Source: Terebella lapidaria (taxonomy: Eukaryota > Annelida > Polychaeta > Terebellida > Terebellidae). From it: a stretch of DNA of 64,000 nucleotides. The stretch is taken from contig OX424560.1 in assembly GCA_949152475.1 (NCBI GenBank), positions 20,089,106 to 20,153,105 on the forward strand. The letters run 5' to 3'. This document shows positions 48,906 through 62,849 of the stretch, in pieces (within the stretch, counting starts at the first letter, position 1; the number at the start of each line of letters is the position of its first letter). A program made the position numbers and the translations under genes. Under the pieces are notes generated by a model. It was not told the DNA's origin and did not search any database. It worked only from the letters and a program-made list of their open reading frames with translations.

Positions 48906-51900
48906 TTCACGATATTTGTCTGGTGAGATTCCGAAACTTAACCATTTTGTATGAAGCTAGTCATGTGGAAGCCTCGAGGCTCGTAGTGAAGAACAGCTAT
49001 TTTATTGAAGATAACTGAAAGGGAACAGTCCTTGTCTAAAAAGGAATTTTTGTAGATAGGTAAACAAATTATGATAATTTTGTATGATACTTATGATTTT
49101 CCTTGACTCACAAACACTGTATACACCAATAAGCATGAGATATAAAAATATACATAAGTTTCCTGTACCGGATCTTGGTGGCAAGTCTGAAAACGATTAT
49201 GGTGTAGATGCTTTTACATGAATAACGTGCAAAATCGTTCACAACAGATACTATTATGTTCTGCTAGATAATCACACCCCTAGAAAAAAAGTATTTTTGT
49301 TCGGAAGTTAAAAACAAGAGTTGATACGAACACAAAAATCCTACAGTTCGGCTACGCTGTATTAATGCATTTTTTCATTTGGAGATAACAGCACACTACA
49401 TATATCCGTGTATAACATAAATTCCAGGAATGTTTTCTTTCTGGATGAATTCAGTGAACGATAAAGTACCCGTTTTTGTGATTTTTATTATATGTGGTAG
49501 GTCTCGTAAACAGAAACAAATTATACACTCGAGTTCTGTTATGCTATCTTCAAAACAGTTGTCTGATATAAATTATTTCGGTGGAGATGATAATGGTGTT
49601 TTCTTTTTATTATGGTGCCAGAATAAATCGTTAGTGAAAACACTGTTGCTCTAGCGGTTTCCAGCACAAAATATCACATAACACTGGATTTACATGGGGT
49701 ATAAATGTGAATACATATATACTCACTGGCAATATTTGTGCTTGCACATCATATAATGTATTCATGGTAGAATGCATAAATAAGATGAAACTTTTTTCTC
49801 GAGTAAGACGTACACTGAAATATACTTTCAAAGTTTATTACATTGTATTGCAGAGGTGTACAAGAAAAAAACAAAGGCTATAGTTGTCATTATTGTGAAG
49901 CGCATTGAGGAAACAGCAGGTCATTGACCAATTATCCACGTTTCGGCTTTTATGTTCTTTCCAGAACAGGTTGATAATGTGTAAAACATTTTATCAGCAC
50001 CAGAATATTCGGTGCGAAATAATTTTTCCTATTCCAGCACGAATACAAAAATCAAGATCCACTGGGTGAATGTGGTTAAAAGGAAATAACATCACAGTAT
50101 TGCCTTTGCGTGAAATAACACCAGCTTGATAATGAAGCTGGTTAATTGATATTGATCGTCATTATATAGTTTTTAATATATCTTAGAATATATTTATATA
50201 TTTTGGAATGTTTTTGTAGTATAATGTTGAGCGAGCAACATTAGTATAGTTCTCAAAGAGAATCGATCAGAATGGATCAAAAACTAATGTGGTCTATATG
50301 ACGAAGTTCTGCCCAAATGAATAATTCTTTTCAATACTCACATTGCTCACATTACCCCATACTACATATAAATCGCTACACTTACTTATGTGGTCGGGCA
50401 GATTGATAGAAACGCTGACGATGTGAACTACATGTATCGTCCATAGGTGAATCGTAGGCCTATATGTTTGTATATGGGAAGCCTAGTATTCTTTCCGTAT
50501 TCCGAATATTATGAAATAACCTATATTTGCAGTGTTTAATAGAATATTTCGTTGATAAAAAAAACTGCACATAAAACATCAGGCTCTGATTATTCATTCT
50601 CGAGAAAAATATAACTAATTTGAATTAATAATCCTCGATTATATATAGATCATTACATATATATTTACTTATATTTACTTTTTTTGAGATTAGTTTCATG
50701 TCACTGTCAAGCAAGACAATTCATCCATATGTATTTGTATTTCCCCATATGCAAGCCTCCAATTATTGTTTGTTTTGGAATAATATGGAAGCAAAAGCAA
50801 CAATACGTGTGATGACAGGACAGTAAACTGACTGTGCTTTGGGCTCATTCCGCTCTGCATCTGGATAATTTCAGAACTGTAAATACGGCTATAGAACCCT
50901 TAGTGTTGAGAAGGATACCGAGGTACAGATAAGTTTAACTGCCAGAAACTGTTTAGTTTCGAACCTGAAGGAGTATCGTCATATGAGGATGATTTATGGA
51001 GAATCTGGTTGTTTTCTTTGATTGCGTCTGGCAATATGTATTTTTTCGAAGTACAGTCAAAATCAAAACATCATACATGCAGCCCCAAAAAGTTTGCTTT
51101 ACTTCAATGTTTCATATGTAGTATGAAAGAGAATACTCTTTCATCTTGCATCTTTTGAGTTGTATTCCATCTCATTGCATATTCAAGGGAAAGGGGTAAT
51201 ATTTATTAAAAAGGCTATAGTTGCCATTATTGTGAAGTGTATTGAGGAAACAGCAGGTCATTGACCAATTACCCATGTTTCTGCTATTATTTGTTTGCCA
51301 GAACAGGTTGAAAATGTGTAAATTATTTTATCAGCAACTGAGTATTCGGTGCAAAATAATGTTTTTTTTTATTCCAGGTCAAATACAAAAATCAAGATCC
51401 ACTTGGTGAATGTGGTTACAAGTAAAATAACACCATAGGCCTTTGCGTGAAAATAACACCAACTTGAAGTTGATTATTGGATATTGATCAATATTATATA
51501 GTTATTTGATATATTCTTGAATGTTTTTTATAGTATAATGTTGGGCAGGCAAAATTAGTATAATTTTCAAGGCGAATGGATCAAAAACACCTAATGTGGT
51601 CTATATTTTCACTTTCTGCTTCCATCAATGATTAAGTCCATTACCACGCAATACATATAAATCGGAATGTGTCCATACACACTCACTTATATGGTTGGGC
51701 AGACTTATAGAAATGCCGACGACGTGAACTATCGTCCATATATAATCATATACTGTATGTTTGTATATGGGAAGCATAATACCTCTACCATATTTCAAAT
51801 GTTATGAAATGACGCATATTTGCAGTGTTTAATAGAATGTTTCGTTGATTCTAAAAACTGCACATAAAACAGGCTCTGATTGTTGATTCTGAAATTTTTT

Positions 51901-51979
51901 TTAGCTAATTTGAATTAATAATCCTCATATATATATATAGATTTACATATATATTTACGTTTATTTACATATTGTTCTA

Positions 51980-52081
51980 CTTACATGAAATTAGTTTCAT
52001 GTCACTGTTCATGAAAGACAATTCATCTGTCTTTAATGAAGTTACTTTCAGGTCACTGTTTATGAAAGACAATTCATCCAT
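51980..52081 (+). repeat. 51-bp tandem duplication (copy 2 of the large repeat)
   Basis: Same 51-bp doubling as at 44425-44526, here with more differences between the two members. Its presence in both large copies means it is older than the large duplication. Confidence 0.8.
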
Positions 52082-52266
52082 ATCCATATGCTGATGGAAC
52101 AGTAAACTGGCTGTGCTTTGGGCTCATTCCTTTCTGCATCTGGAGAATTTCAGAACTGTAAATACGGCTATAAAGCTTTTAGTGTTGAGAAGAATATCAA
52201 GGTACCGATACGTTTATCTGCTACAAAGATAATTGTTTAGTCTCGATCGTGAAAGAGTATCTTAAA

Positions 52267-53047
52267 GGTCACTCGAACGTGACCGTGTCAATTCATGATT
52301 CACTGCATTGACACTGTTCACTGCAAATTTGTTTGGATAGACACGGAGTGCGCCCATACTGAATTGTCGGCGAATTCAATTCATCTGTTGATGCCCATAA
52401 ATGCATGTAGGTCCCGACGTTCACCCCAAAACAGTACAAACAGCAGGGCCATCTCTCCGGCAGTGACAGCTCTGCCCAGGCCCTCGACGAATGGCTGCAG
52501 CTTCTCCTCGGTCTCTGGAACTGGCTTGAGGAACTCAGGTCCAACGGCTTGTAGGCTGGTACAGAGTCCCTGGGGGTTGGGGGCCTCCGAGGACTTCGCC
52601 TCTTGTCGCTCCTGCTTGGACTATGGTTCCTCCTCGCTGTTAGGCAGGTCGTCCTCAGGGCTGTCTCGGGGCGTCCGCCTGACTGGGGGCGTCCTCTCGG
52701 GAATTCGACGGCTGGGGGCTGGTCGTCCGGCTGGCCGCAAAGCTCACAGTCTCCAGCTCGGGGGCAGGCACAGTAGACGGTTCATCCCGGGGGTCGGACA
52801 CGGGCGTGTCGTTCACCATCCTCCTCCCTCCCAGCTTCAGGGCGTTGCCGATCGCATGAGACACCTCATACCTGTCTCGGTTCGCTCTGCGGAGGAACCG
52901 CTAGGTGCGAAACTTGCACAGGTGCCGCCCCTCCTTCTGGCTGTGCTTGGTCACCATGTGTCGGTTGAAGTTGGACGCCAACAAGTGGATCTGGCAGGTG
53001 CTGCACCAACGTCGTCCTCTCTCTAGGAAAGGCTTCCTGGCAAGGAA
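52267..53047 (-). pseudogene. GC-rich broken gene fragment with a C2H2-type finger, copy 2
   Basis: The duplicate of 44711-45503, offset by 7548 bases, with about 18 substitutions in the roughly 640 bases I compared plus small length changes. The zinc-finger pattern, the Ser/Pro linker and the C-terminal block are all retained, again spread over different frames, so it is equally non-functional. Both copies were already broken when the 7.1-kb segment duplicated, since they share the same overall frame pattern. Confidence 0.6.
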
Positions 53048-56047
53048 CCGTGTCTTTTGGATGATATGATTTTGAAAGTATAATCATGATTTCATGAACA
53101 AATCTCTCGAGACATGTGTCAAAATCTTGCACCAGCTGGTAAGACACGATATGAACACAAGAGTAATCACTCAGTCACAAAAAATCAGCTATATGATAAT
53201 TCATTACATGCTAAGTTTTTATTAAACTCGTTTGTGAATTGGTATTTAATATGCTGTTGAAGTAAATCGAAGTGACAACCACTTGATCACATTCCTTCTA
53301 TAATAGCTTTTTTCTGTTTTAAATATCAATGATGTTGACTATCACACAACACCCAGACACGATATTCGTCTGGTGCAGATTTGCAGAGTTACTAACCATT
53401 TTGTAGGAAGCTAGTTATATGGAAGCCTCAAGGCTCGCAGTAAAAAGAAAACTATTTTATGGATGATAACTGAAAGGGAACAGTCCTGGTCTAAAAATGA
53501 ATGTTTTGATATCAGTTAACAAATTATGATAATTTTGTATGATACTTATGATTTTCGTTGACTCACAAACACTGTATAGACCATTAAGCATGAGATATAA
53601 AGATATGCATAAGTCTCCTGTACCGGATCTAGGTGGAAGTCTAAACACGATTATGGTGCAGATGCTTTTACATAAATAAGGTGCAAAAACAGTCACAATA
53701 GATACCATTGTGCGCTGCCAGATAATCACACACTTCGGGAACAAGTATATGTGTTCGGTAGTTAAAAACAAGAGTTGATACGAACACAAAGATCATGCAG
53801 TTCGGCTACGCTGCATTAATGCTTTTCATTCGGAGATAACAGCACTCTACATACATCCGTGTTTACAGAGGGTATGACATACATTCCTGTTATGTTTTTT
53901 TTCTGGATGAGTTCAATGAACGATAAAGTATCCGTTTTTTGTGATATTTATTATTTGTGGTGGGTCTCATAAACAAAAACAAATTATACACTCGAGTTCT
54001 GTTCTGCTATCTTCAAAACAGTTGTCTGATATATATTATTCCGGTGGAGATGATAATGGTGTTTTCTTTTCAGTGTGGTGCCAGAATAAATCGTTAGTGA
54101 AAACACTGTTGGTCTCCAGCATTAAATATTACATAACACTGGATTTACCTGGGGACTAAATGTAGACACTTAATGTATATACAAACTGGAAATATTTGTG
54201 CTTGCACCTCATATAATATATTCATAGTAGAATGCATCAATAATATGATTTTTTTTTCCGAGTAAGACGTACGCTGACATAGGCCTATACAAAGTCCATT
54301 ACATTGTATTGTGGGTGTGTACAATAAAAATCAAAGGCTATAGTTGTCATTATTGTGAAGTGCATTGAGAAAACAGCAGGTCATTGACCAATTACCCACG
54401 CTTCAGCTATTATGTACTTGCCAGAATAGGTTGAAAATGTGTAAAACATTTCATCAGCACCCGAATAATCGGTGCGAAATAATTTTTTCTATTCCAGCAC
54501 AAATACAAAAATCAAGATCCACTGGGTGAATGTGGTTAAAAGCAAATAACACCACAGTTTTGCCTTTGCGTGAAAATAACACCAGCTTGAAGTTGGATAA
54601 TGGATATTGATCGTCATTATATAGTTTCTAAATATATTTTGGAGTATAATGTTGGGCAAGCAAAATTAGTATAATTTTCAGAGCGAATGGATCAAAAACA
54701 ACTAATGTGGTCTATATTTTCACTTTCTGTCCTCATGAATGATTCAGTCCATTACCACGCAATACATATAGATCGAATGTCACTGTTCATGCAAGACAAT
54801 TCATCCATATGTGATACCCCATATGCAAGCCTTAATTTATCGTTTGTTTTGAAATAACTGGGTTGCAAAAATGTGATGAATAAACAGGCTGTGATTTACG
54901 CTCATTTAGCATCCTTGTGTTTCTGAAGAATTTCAGAACTGTAAATACCTCTATAAAGCCATTAACTTTTATCTCCTTATCTCCTACTATGATAATTGTT
55001 TAGTCTCGATCGTCAAAAAATATCGTCACATAAGGACAATTTATGGTGAATCTGTTTGCTTTCTTCGAGTATGTCTGACAATACGTATTTTTTAAAGTAC
55101 AGTGAAGTTCAAGACACCATACATGCAGCCCTAAAAACGTTTGTTCTTTCATGTATCGTGTTCGACATACATAGACGTATCTTTCTCTTTAGTTTATCAA
55201 GGAAAATAGGTAATTCATTCGATCATATTGTGCTAAAATAGTGGCAAATTAAATTGCAGTCGAATGAGGAAATCTACCGCTACAATATAAATTTGTAATA
55301 ATTTGTTAAATATCGGTCTGCGATGCACCCTTTCCAATGCTAACTCAAATACACTTATACTCGTTAACTGCACCGATATACCACGACAATATATCAGTTC
55401 TGAGTTCAGATTGAGCATTGATTGAAAATTAGATTGACGACAAATCTGATGGCATGAGAACAACCTAATCTGGACCTAATTATCATTGTTCAATATCAAG
55501 TGAATCCTAACGTTATAAACACAAACCACAAATAATGCATTGTTTGGGTCTTCTCAAGAGAAACAAATAAACAGAGACGTGAAAAGGATTCAGATATAGA
55601 AAACAAAATCAAGAAACTCGATATTTGTATCTGAGCTTCCATACCATCATGTGATAGACTTATCTACACTGTATAATCCACACATTGCATGAAATAATAT
55701 ATTATATAGAATTCGTCTGTACTGAGTCCTGAAAGCAAGTTCAAACAGGATTACAGTGTAGCTGCTTTTTCATAAATAATGTGCAAAATTATTTACAACG
55801 GATAACGATGTTGAGATTGTGATACTCCGCTAGATATACTCCTGAAAACTCGTATTCTGTTTGCTACATGTACAAAAAGAGCATTGATGGGATTACAGAG
55901 CTTGTCGGGTTCGACCACGCTATGTCCATGACTTTTATTCGGCGATACGAACGCGGTACAGATCCATGTTCACAGGGGGTATGCATTGACATAAATCTCT
56001 CAAATGGTCTTCCGGATGAGTTCAGTGAACGATGAAGTCAGCAACTA

Positions 56048-56518
56048 AGCAAGCAGGGCAACAACAAAACTCCTTTCACACCCATTTTTGTAGACCTGTA
56101 TCATATGTGGGCAAAAGCAAATTATACATTCGAAAATCTTCAAAAAGGTTGGCTGATATATATGTTATTTTGCTGGAGATGATAATCGTATTTTCTCTTC
56201 ATTTTGGTGCTAGGATAAATCGTTTAGTAGAAGCACTGTTCATCTCTAGCGGTTTCCAACACAATAACTCAGTCTCCCTGTCATTTTTGTTTTCTCTCAC
56301 TTCGTATGCCCGATATGACTTTCTATCCCCGGACTATGAGATTGGATAATGGACCCTGTTGTGTTCGCTCGGAATACTTAATACTGGGTATTGATTCACA
56401 CACGCTTTATGAAACAATATACCATACCATATACCGTGAATACTATACTAACCGTTGTCAATTATTAATGAAATATATATGTTTAAACATTTCATACCTA
56501 ATTGATTATGGAATGCGT
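56048..56518 (+). repeat. Array sequence: E segment and unmatched flank
   Basis: The E part continues to about 56265 ('GTTTCCAACACAATA'). The next 250 bases are AT-rich, without gene, and I could not match them to another unit. Confidence 0.45.
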
Positions 56519-57660
56519 ATGTAATGTAAAGTAATGTAATATTTATTTCAAAACCTGTACATGCAAGAAATACATATTTCGATACATATAAGAAATATTT
56601 GGTGCAGAAAGGCTTTGGGGATACGACAAGGTAATTCATTACCTGTAATCGTTGTACCCCGTACACATTAATTACCTATTATAACTATTGAGGAGTTACC
56701 ATGAACCAGTGATCAGTTGACGGACTACGTTAATATACTACAAATATATGTACATACAAATGTTTATATACTCAGCCATTGCGTTGCAGCATAGCTATAC
56801 TAGTGTAATTGTTACCCTACTTGCATGGGGTTATTTTTTCGTTATAATTAATGAGGAGATTGGTGTTTATTCAATACGTATTCATATAGTAGTTGCGTAT
56901 ATTACGCATAAAAATTGCCATAGATTTCGAAGTTCGTATTGATAATGGGAGAGTAAGCCACAGTTTTGGGCCTTGAAAACTAAAACATGTATACGCTCTG
57001 GCTGTATTATGTGATTCGATATGCGGATCACTTCAGTGACGGGTGTTGTGTCCATGTACACAATCATTTGCCGTGAACGTAGTGAGTAAGGGTGGTGGCA
57101 GGCTCTGGCTATGAAAACGAAACATCAATTTTCCTAGTTGAATATTGTATAGATCGGAGACCTTAGGTATATTTAATTTTTTGAATAAAAGAGTTGCGTG
57201 AGAATTGTATGGTGCCTTCATGATATTTCGAACGCACCTTTTTGCAATGTCTCTACTCTATGAAGCTTGGATTTAGTTGCAGATCCCCATAGTATTAACC
57301 CATACAGCAAATGCGGATGTACAAGTGAGAAGTATAGAAGTCGAAGGTTTTTCGAGGATAAGATATGTTTTGAAGCAGTGAGTGCATATGATCCGCTACA
57401 TATTTTGCGGCATATATAATTAATTTGTTCGTTCCAATCGAACGATTCGTCAATGTAAATTTCTAGAAACTTTGTACAGGTCACTCTGTTAATTGTTTGT
57501 GATCCTAGTCTTAGCTGTTTCATATAAGTTGTTTTATCTTTCGACATTTTGTTCTGAAATATAACAAAGTTAGTTTTCTGTACGTTAAGCGATAATTCAT
57601 TTGCAGCAAACCATTCAGCAAATGTGATACGACATTTGTTTGGTTTAAGGTTCAAAAAAG
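56519..57660 (-). mobile_element. 5'-truncated LINE of the CR1/jockey group
   Basis: Only the 3' part of a non-LTR retrotransposon, inserted on the minus strand in the array. The RT C-terminus is followed by a 3' UTR, an AATAAA signal (56542-56547 on the minus strand) and a short ATTAC-type repeat tail at about 56519-56541. Array sequence resumes at about 57690 with a K segment. It is a different lineage from the LINE at the left end of the window. 5' truncation is usual for these elements. Confidence 0.8.
56871..57655 (-). pseudogene. LINE reverse transcriptase, C-terminal fragment
   Basis: Family blocks in order: 'WFAANELSLNVQKTNFVIF' near 57600, 'YIDESFDWNEQINYICRKI' near 57430, 'LRLLYFSLVHPHLLYGL' near 57310, 'YNSHATLLFKKLNIPK' near 57190, 'YNIQLGKLMFRFHSQ', then 'HGHNTRH' and, in another frame, 'SFQGPKLWLTLPLSIR', ending at a TGA at 56871-56873. 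At least two frame changes break it. The palm domain with the YADD motif and the endonuclease are absent because of the 5' truncation. Confidence 0.85.
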
Positions 57661-57689
57661 TATTTTTTTTTATTTATACATACAAACGT

Positions 57690-59680
57690 GGGTAAATCAT
57701 CGTGTTTCTTGGATGAGCGAAATCAAGGCTGAATGATGATTTATATGGGGACATGGAGACTAACTGAACCTAGACTGAAATATCATTTTCATACATGAAA
57801 GGCATCTCAGCGCTGTAAATTGATCCATAATTCATAAATCAATTATCTTCCATAAAGATACCAAGGTTGGTAATTCATCTTTCTGCTACGGAGATAAGTC
57901 GGAGTGTATTTTATCAATCATGTATAATTGTGTAATTCATATGTATTGAATTAGCATATATATTAACCTATTACCGCCAGTAACAGAAGATTTTGGTGAT
58001 TTTGATGGAGATAGTCCTCAAAATGTTTTTATTCAAAACACGCATGTCACCAGACAGTGTGTAAATTTAAATGTTTCTTCTGCACACGTCATGGAATTAG
58101 TATACCACTACCTAACAGCCGATTGAACAATCTCCATTATTACAAATTCGGTGCTATTTTATATAATATTCAGAAGAAGTCTCGTTTAATAGCGGATATC
58201 ATCCAACACTGTTGATACCTTTGTCCATGAATTCGGTTCATTAGCTGGTACTAATTCGATTGAGATAGTATCCTGCATATTACATAGGGCGTTTATTTTA
58301 CAGGGAATTAACTGGGGGTAGAAATATGATTCATAATACCAGACGGAAAGTTGATTATAATAACCATAACAGAATACCAACTGGTCTCAAGATAGTCCGA
58401 CCACAAGTTGCAATGGTGAGAATTTGTGTTTTGTTAAAATGAACAATTAAGATACAAATTAGACAGGGGTCATAGGTCGATAGAGCATTGAAATAAAATG
58501 ATACAAATCAAGGAAAATACTTAGATGCAATAAGAATGCCATTGTATTTTGCACTGATAAACATACTGGGAAAACATTGGTGTATTATGTCATGTGCATG
58601 AACAAACTGAGCGATGCGAATACCAGTTCTTGTGCTATTTGCACGTTTTGTCCACGTGATTGAACATCACTCATTATTCACGATGTCATATACTACACTC
58701 TACATAGAAATCATCATAAACATCACGTGCTATTACATTCTCATTTATTTGGCCAGGCAGATTGATGGAAATGTTAACGACCTGAATTATCATCCATGGA
58801 TGGTTTATTCACGTGTATGTGGGAGCCTTATATCCTCCTCTATATTTCAGATGTTATGGTAGAACGCACCTGTGCACTGCCAACGTCCATTCATGGGTTC
58901 GATAGAATACTTCACGGTTGGCAGTAGGTGTTTCAATATGTCCTAAATAATCAGAATTCATTAAGATGTTAAGATGTTGACTTCAAAGTAAATGTTTCCA
59001 ATCCAAATTAATACTCATCGATGTACTCATTTATTTCACTGTAATTATTTCCATGTCATTGTTCAAGCAAAATGATTCATATACAATGTGTACGTATTTT
59101 TCACTATACACATAATTGAATTCTTATATGCATGTATGTTCGGCATAACGAGCTATGATTTCAACTCAGTTAAATCTCGGCAGCATCTAAAGACTTTCAG
59201 AACTGTAAGTATCTATGCAAAATCGTTGGTGTTGAAAAAAAGACAGAAAGTCTGCCAATTTTATGACAAAACGATATACCAGGTCAAAGCTCATCTACAT
59301 CCTTTATCAACGAGCTTTGACCATGGAAAGAATATCATACCATGAAGAGTTTATATAAACATTGATATGAGAAGGCAATGCAGTGACATTCCTAATACTC
59401 CACTACAGCCGTTAAAAGCGATACTTGATGAGAAACGTATTGTCGTGAACATGTCTAATTAGAGTTTATTTTTTTCCTGACGATTGTTTATATGTATTTC
59501 ATCAAAACAATAAAAATGGACACACCTTATACTCAGCTGCGACAAATAAAATTATATAGCAAAATATTCCGATATAAGTGTAGATTTGGCAAACATATCA
59601 CATATCGAATAAATGGTGTAAAATTTGTGTAATTTCAACCTTGTATGAATTCAGCCAAGCAAATTTTTTTTCTAAACCTT
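57690..59680 (+). repeat. Array unit with K-L-M-N
   Basis: K (57700-57960), L (58150-58420), M (58560-58950), N (59130-59340) and the segment also found at 39050-39200. It lacks CDE and G. It is much diverged from the 42-56 kb copies and closer to units 1 and 3 in order. No gene seen. Confidence 0.65.
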
Positions 59681-62460
59681 CATGTTTCTTGGTTGAGCGA
59701 AAGCAAGTCGGAACAATGATTAATATGAGGACATGAAGAGTACTGACCCCAGACTCAATTATCATTTTCAAACATGAACGGCATCTCAGTGCTGTACATA
59801 CATTATATCCATAATTCATAAATCAATCATCGTTCATAAAAATAGCGAGATCGATAACTTATCTTTCTGCAACGGAGATAAGCGGAAGTTGGCCAAGCGT
59901 GTGAGCATATTTTATCAATCATGTATAATTGTGGAACCAGTACCACATTACCTGACTTTATATTAGAAACATTTGTTCCTGAAAACAACCATATGATATG
60001 ATATCAGTATATGTTCAGGCTTCGGGAATTTGTACGAAACCGCTCATGGATAAATCAATTCTGTAGTGCATATACTATTTTTGGTATCAAGAAGGCAGCT
60101 GTAGAAACATAGTTGAATACGAGTAGCTACAAGTTTGATCATGAACGTTATATTCGATGCCTAATATATCATCGTTACATATCCGATATTAAGTTACTTA
60201 GTAAGCATACGTCTTAAATGATCCAATATCTTACAACAATATCACTTGACCGCCCATGGATGTTGCTCATTAACTGGACCACATTGCTACTGAAACTTTG
60301 ATTCATACAAGGAATGAACAGGGTAAAGAAAGTCAGAAACACAGACAGAAAGGGAAACTCCGAAAAAGGGAAAGAAAGAAAATAAAAGTTGATAGATAAT
60401 GACATAACAGTGTATCATATGGACTCCAGATAATTTGTATTATTATATGGCATTGATGGAATATATCAAGCTTATTGCACTGCTGTTTACATATATAGTT
60501 GTCCTCATTCGCCAAATAATACCCACCACAAGAAATGAAGGTGGGGTCAATCAGGAAAGTGCAACTAACATCACATTGACACATCGACCTGGTGTGTGCG
60601 CACCATGACAGTTCTGCCAACGACAAACATCTCTGTGCTTTATTTGAATGAACAATTAAACTTATGTACGGTAAATGCTTAGGACCTCTCCCAATTTCAA
60701 GTGTTATGGAATGAATCAGTGCACTGATGAGATTCAGTTTTGTGCAAATATGCATTATCTACTCCATCTGTACCAAAATCTACATGTGATTCCTAATATT
60801 CGCGAGATGAGATTCAATTTGTGAATAGGGAACGTTGAGCTCGTAGTGAATGTTTCAGATCTTTCAGTGTTGTATTCGAGTTTTTTGTGATTGATTAGAC
60901 GGGCTGCGGACATACGTTTAAACGTCGAAAACCATTTATTGCTATACATTTTCCGCAGTCCTTTTCCTTAATGAACACAATAAATTCACTAACAATCCCA
61001 TACATATAGTCATAATTATATTTATTTCCCCATTTATGATTTCATTGACACAAAAGAGAAATGACACCAGTTGATATTTATCATGTATATTTTTCATATC
61101 GAAAGGTGATAACGTTTCTAAACAAGATTAACGATAACCCTAGTGATTCTGTCCTGTAGCGATATTTGCTTGTTTAGTTATGATTCCATGAATGGACCTG
61201 ACTAGAGATGTGTTAAAAAAATGGCTGTCAGTCTAAGCATGACCTCAAGAGAACGTGATTGAACAGACGAATAAAACACAGTCAAGTTACTATGGAAACA
61301 TGTGTTTTCATTAGATCTCCCTTGATTTATTATGGAAGACTGGGTCGTTATCACTGAATATCTTACTCTTAAAGAGATTGTCACTGTGAGAGGCTTATTG
61401 TTATCATCACGATCCCAACTGAATGCCAGTTTTTGACAGACATTGAACAAACAAGTGTTTATTCGCGTTGTTATTCAGTATGCTGTTTATGTTCTTCGAA
61501 GTAAGAACAACACTTGATCTTAGAATTGTTTATTGACAATTCCCTTTATTTTATTCACATTCTGGTCGGAAATCGTTACCACTTTCAAATAGCCCAACGT
61601 GAGTTTACTTTAATATGAAGTTTATGTCCTTACCAAACAAAAAGTTTTCGCATACCACACAAGCCTCAGAGAGGAATGAATTGTTTTGAAGATGCCTGTT
61701 GCAAATTCTAAAAGCTTTTACTTGTTACCAGACCTGTTATCGGACCTATCGGTACATACTCCCTTAGCTTTTCGTCCATTTTCCGTCTGTCAGTCTTTGT
61801 CCACATTTTACTTCAAGTCTACAGATCCTTTGTGACAATTTGGAATAAAAATCTGAATAAAAATCAAGAGGTATTCTTTATTTTATGAAATTCTCCAAAT
61901 GGCCTTTCCAAAAATGCCCAATTTTAGACTTCAGATGAATCTATTTGCACGGTCACTCAGGATTATGTAGTACTTACAATTCGTACGATATCAATAATGC
62001 AGCTGTAAATATGCTACACACGTTAGCTTTTCGTGCACTTGAACAGTTAAAGTGGAATAATCGGTTTTTGGTTTTCTGGTTGAATTGATCAACAGCTGTC
62101 CCCAGAGCAGCTGTATAGTGCAAAAGTTCCAATGCGAACACGAACTTGTCTAAATTTGACATTGAAAATCGGATTTCAAAAATAGTTTTGCACGGACCGG
62201 TTCCCATGCAGTGATGCAAAATTTGATGCAAAATTTAAAAAAATAGCTGACAATATAGGAAAATACGCACCCCTATCACTTGAAAAAGTATATGTATGGT
62301 ATATTATAGTGATGCAACCCCAAATATTCAGTTTGATTCTTTTGCGTTGCACATAAAGAGAATATATAGGGAAATTCATGTCTTTGTTTATGTTAGCGCA
62401 GATGTTTCGGTATCTTCAAACTCCACTGTATGGTCATCCGGACGTATTTTGGGGGTTGTA
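59681..62460 (+). repeat. Array unit with K, partial L and A
   Basis: K at 59685-60100 matches 57700-57960 well. A reduced L lies near 60380-60490. A lies at about 61160-61720 and matches 23920-24350, including 'AATTGTTTATTGACAATTC' and 'GGTCGGAAATCGTTACC'. The stretch 61720-62460 has no match that I can see and no gene. Confidence 0.6.
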
Positions 62461-62462
62461 AC

Positions 62463-62770
62463 GGTGTTATATCAGCTATTCTAACATGGTGACGTCACAG
62501 CGCTCTTAGCATTTCAGTCATTTCAAAAGGTGTTATATCAGTTGATATACGGCCCAAGGGCCTATACCAGATTCACGTTTCCAGGAGCAACGGCGTACAG
62601 AAACATCACGACCGCAACAAACACATGTAGCCATGGTAATGTTTGTTTGCTCACAATCATTCACCATTTGTCGTAATTGTCTGCGATAAATTTCTCGGGA
62701 CAGGTGATATAGCCCTCGACGCCTTCGGCGTCTCGGGACCATATCACCTTGCCCTCGAAGTTTATTGTGC
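62463..62770. mobile_element. Cluster of palindromes, MITE-like
   Basis: GGTGTTATATCAG occurs at 62463 and again at 62529. A palindrome with a GGCCC/GGGCC stem lies at 62546-62566. A long imperfect palindrome at 62702-62749 pairs AGGTGATAT with ATATCACCT around a GACGCC-TTC-GGCGTC core. Together with its higher GC content this suggests a small non-autonomous element; no flanking target duplication was identified. Confidence 0.45.
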
Positions 62771-62849
62771 GACAATTACTCCAAATCTATACATTATTCC
62801 TTAAATATATGCTAACCAATTGATTGATAACGAATTCCAGAAACCGATT

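Larger units (their letters stand above)
48906..56047 (+). repeat. Higher-order repeat, copy 2 (~7.1 kb)
   Basis: Repeats 41520-48590 in the same order and orientation, including the doubled H-M-N module (H at 49870 and 51205), the 51-bp duplication, the GC-rich gene fragment, the A segment at 53055, one H at 54335 and the 55320-56040 piece. It ends in a full CDE (55715-56265), whereas copy 1 breaks off after CD at 48590. Confidence 0.88.

Noticed and set aside
62533-62775. 80-codon minus-strand open frame with Cys-x2-Cys
   Set aside because: It runs through the palindrome cluster; its Arg-rich run is simply the hairpin read as codons.
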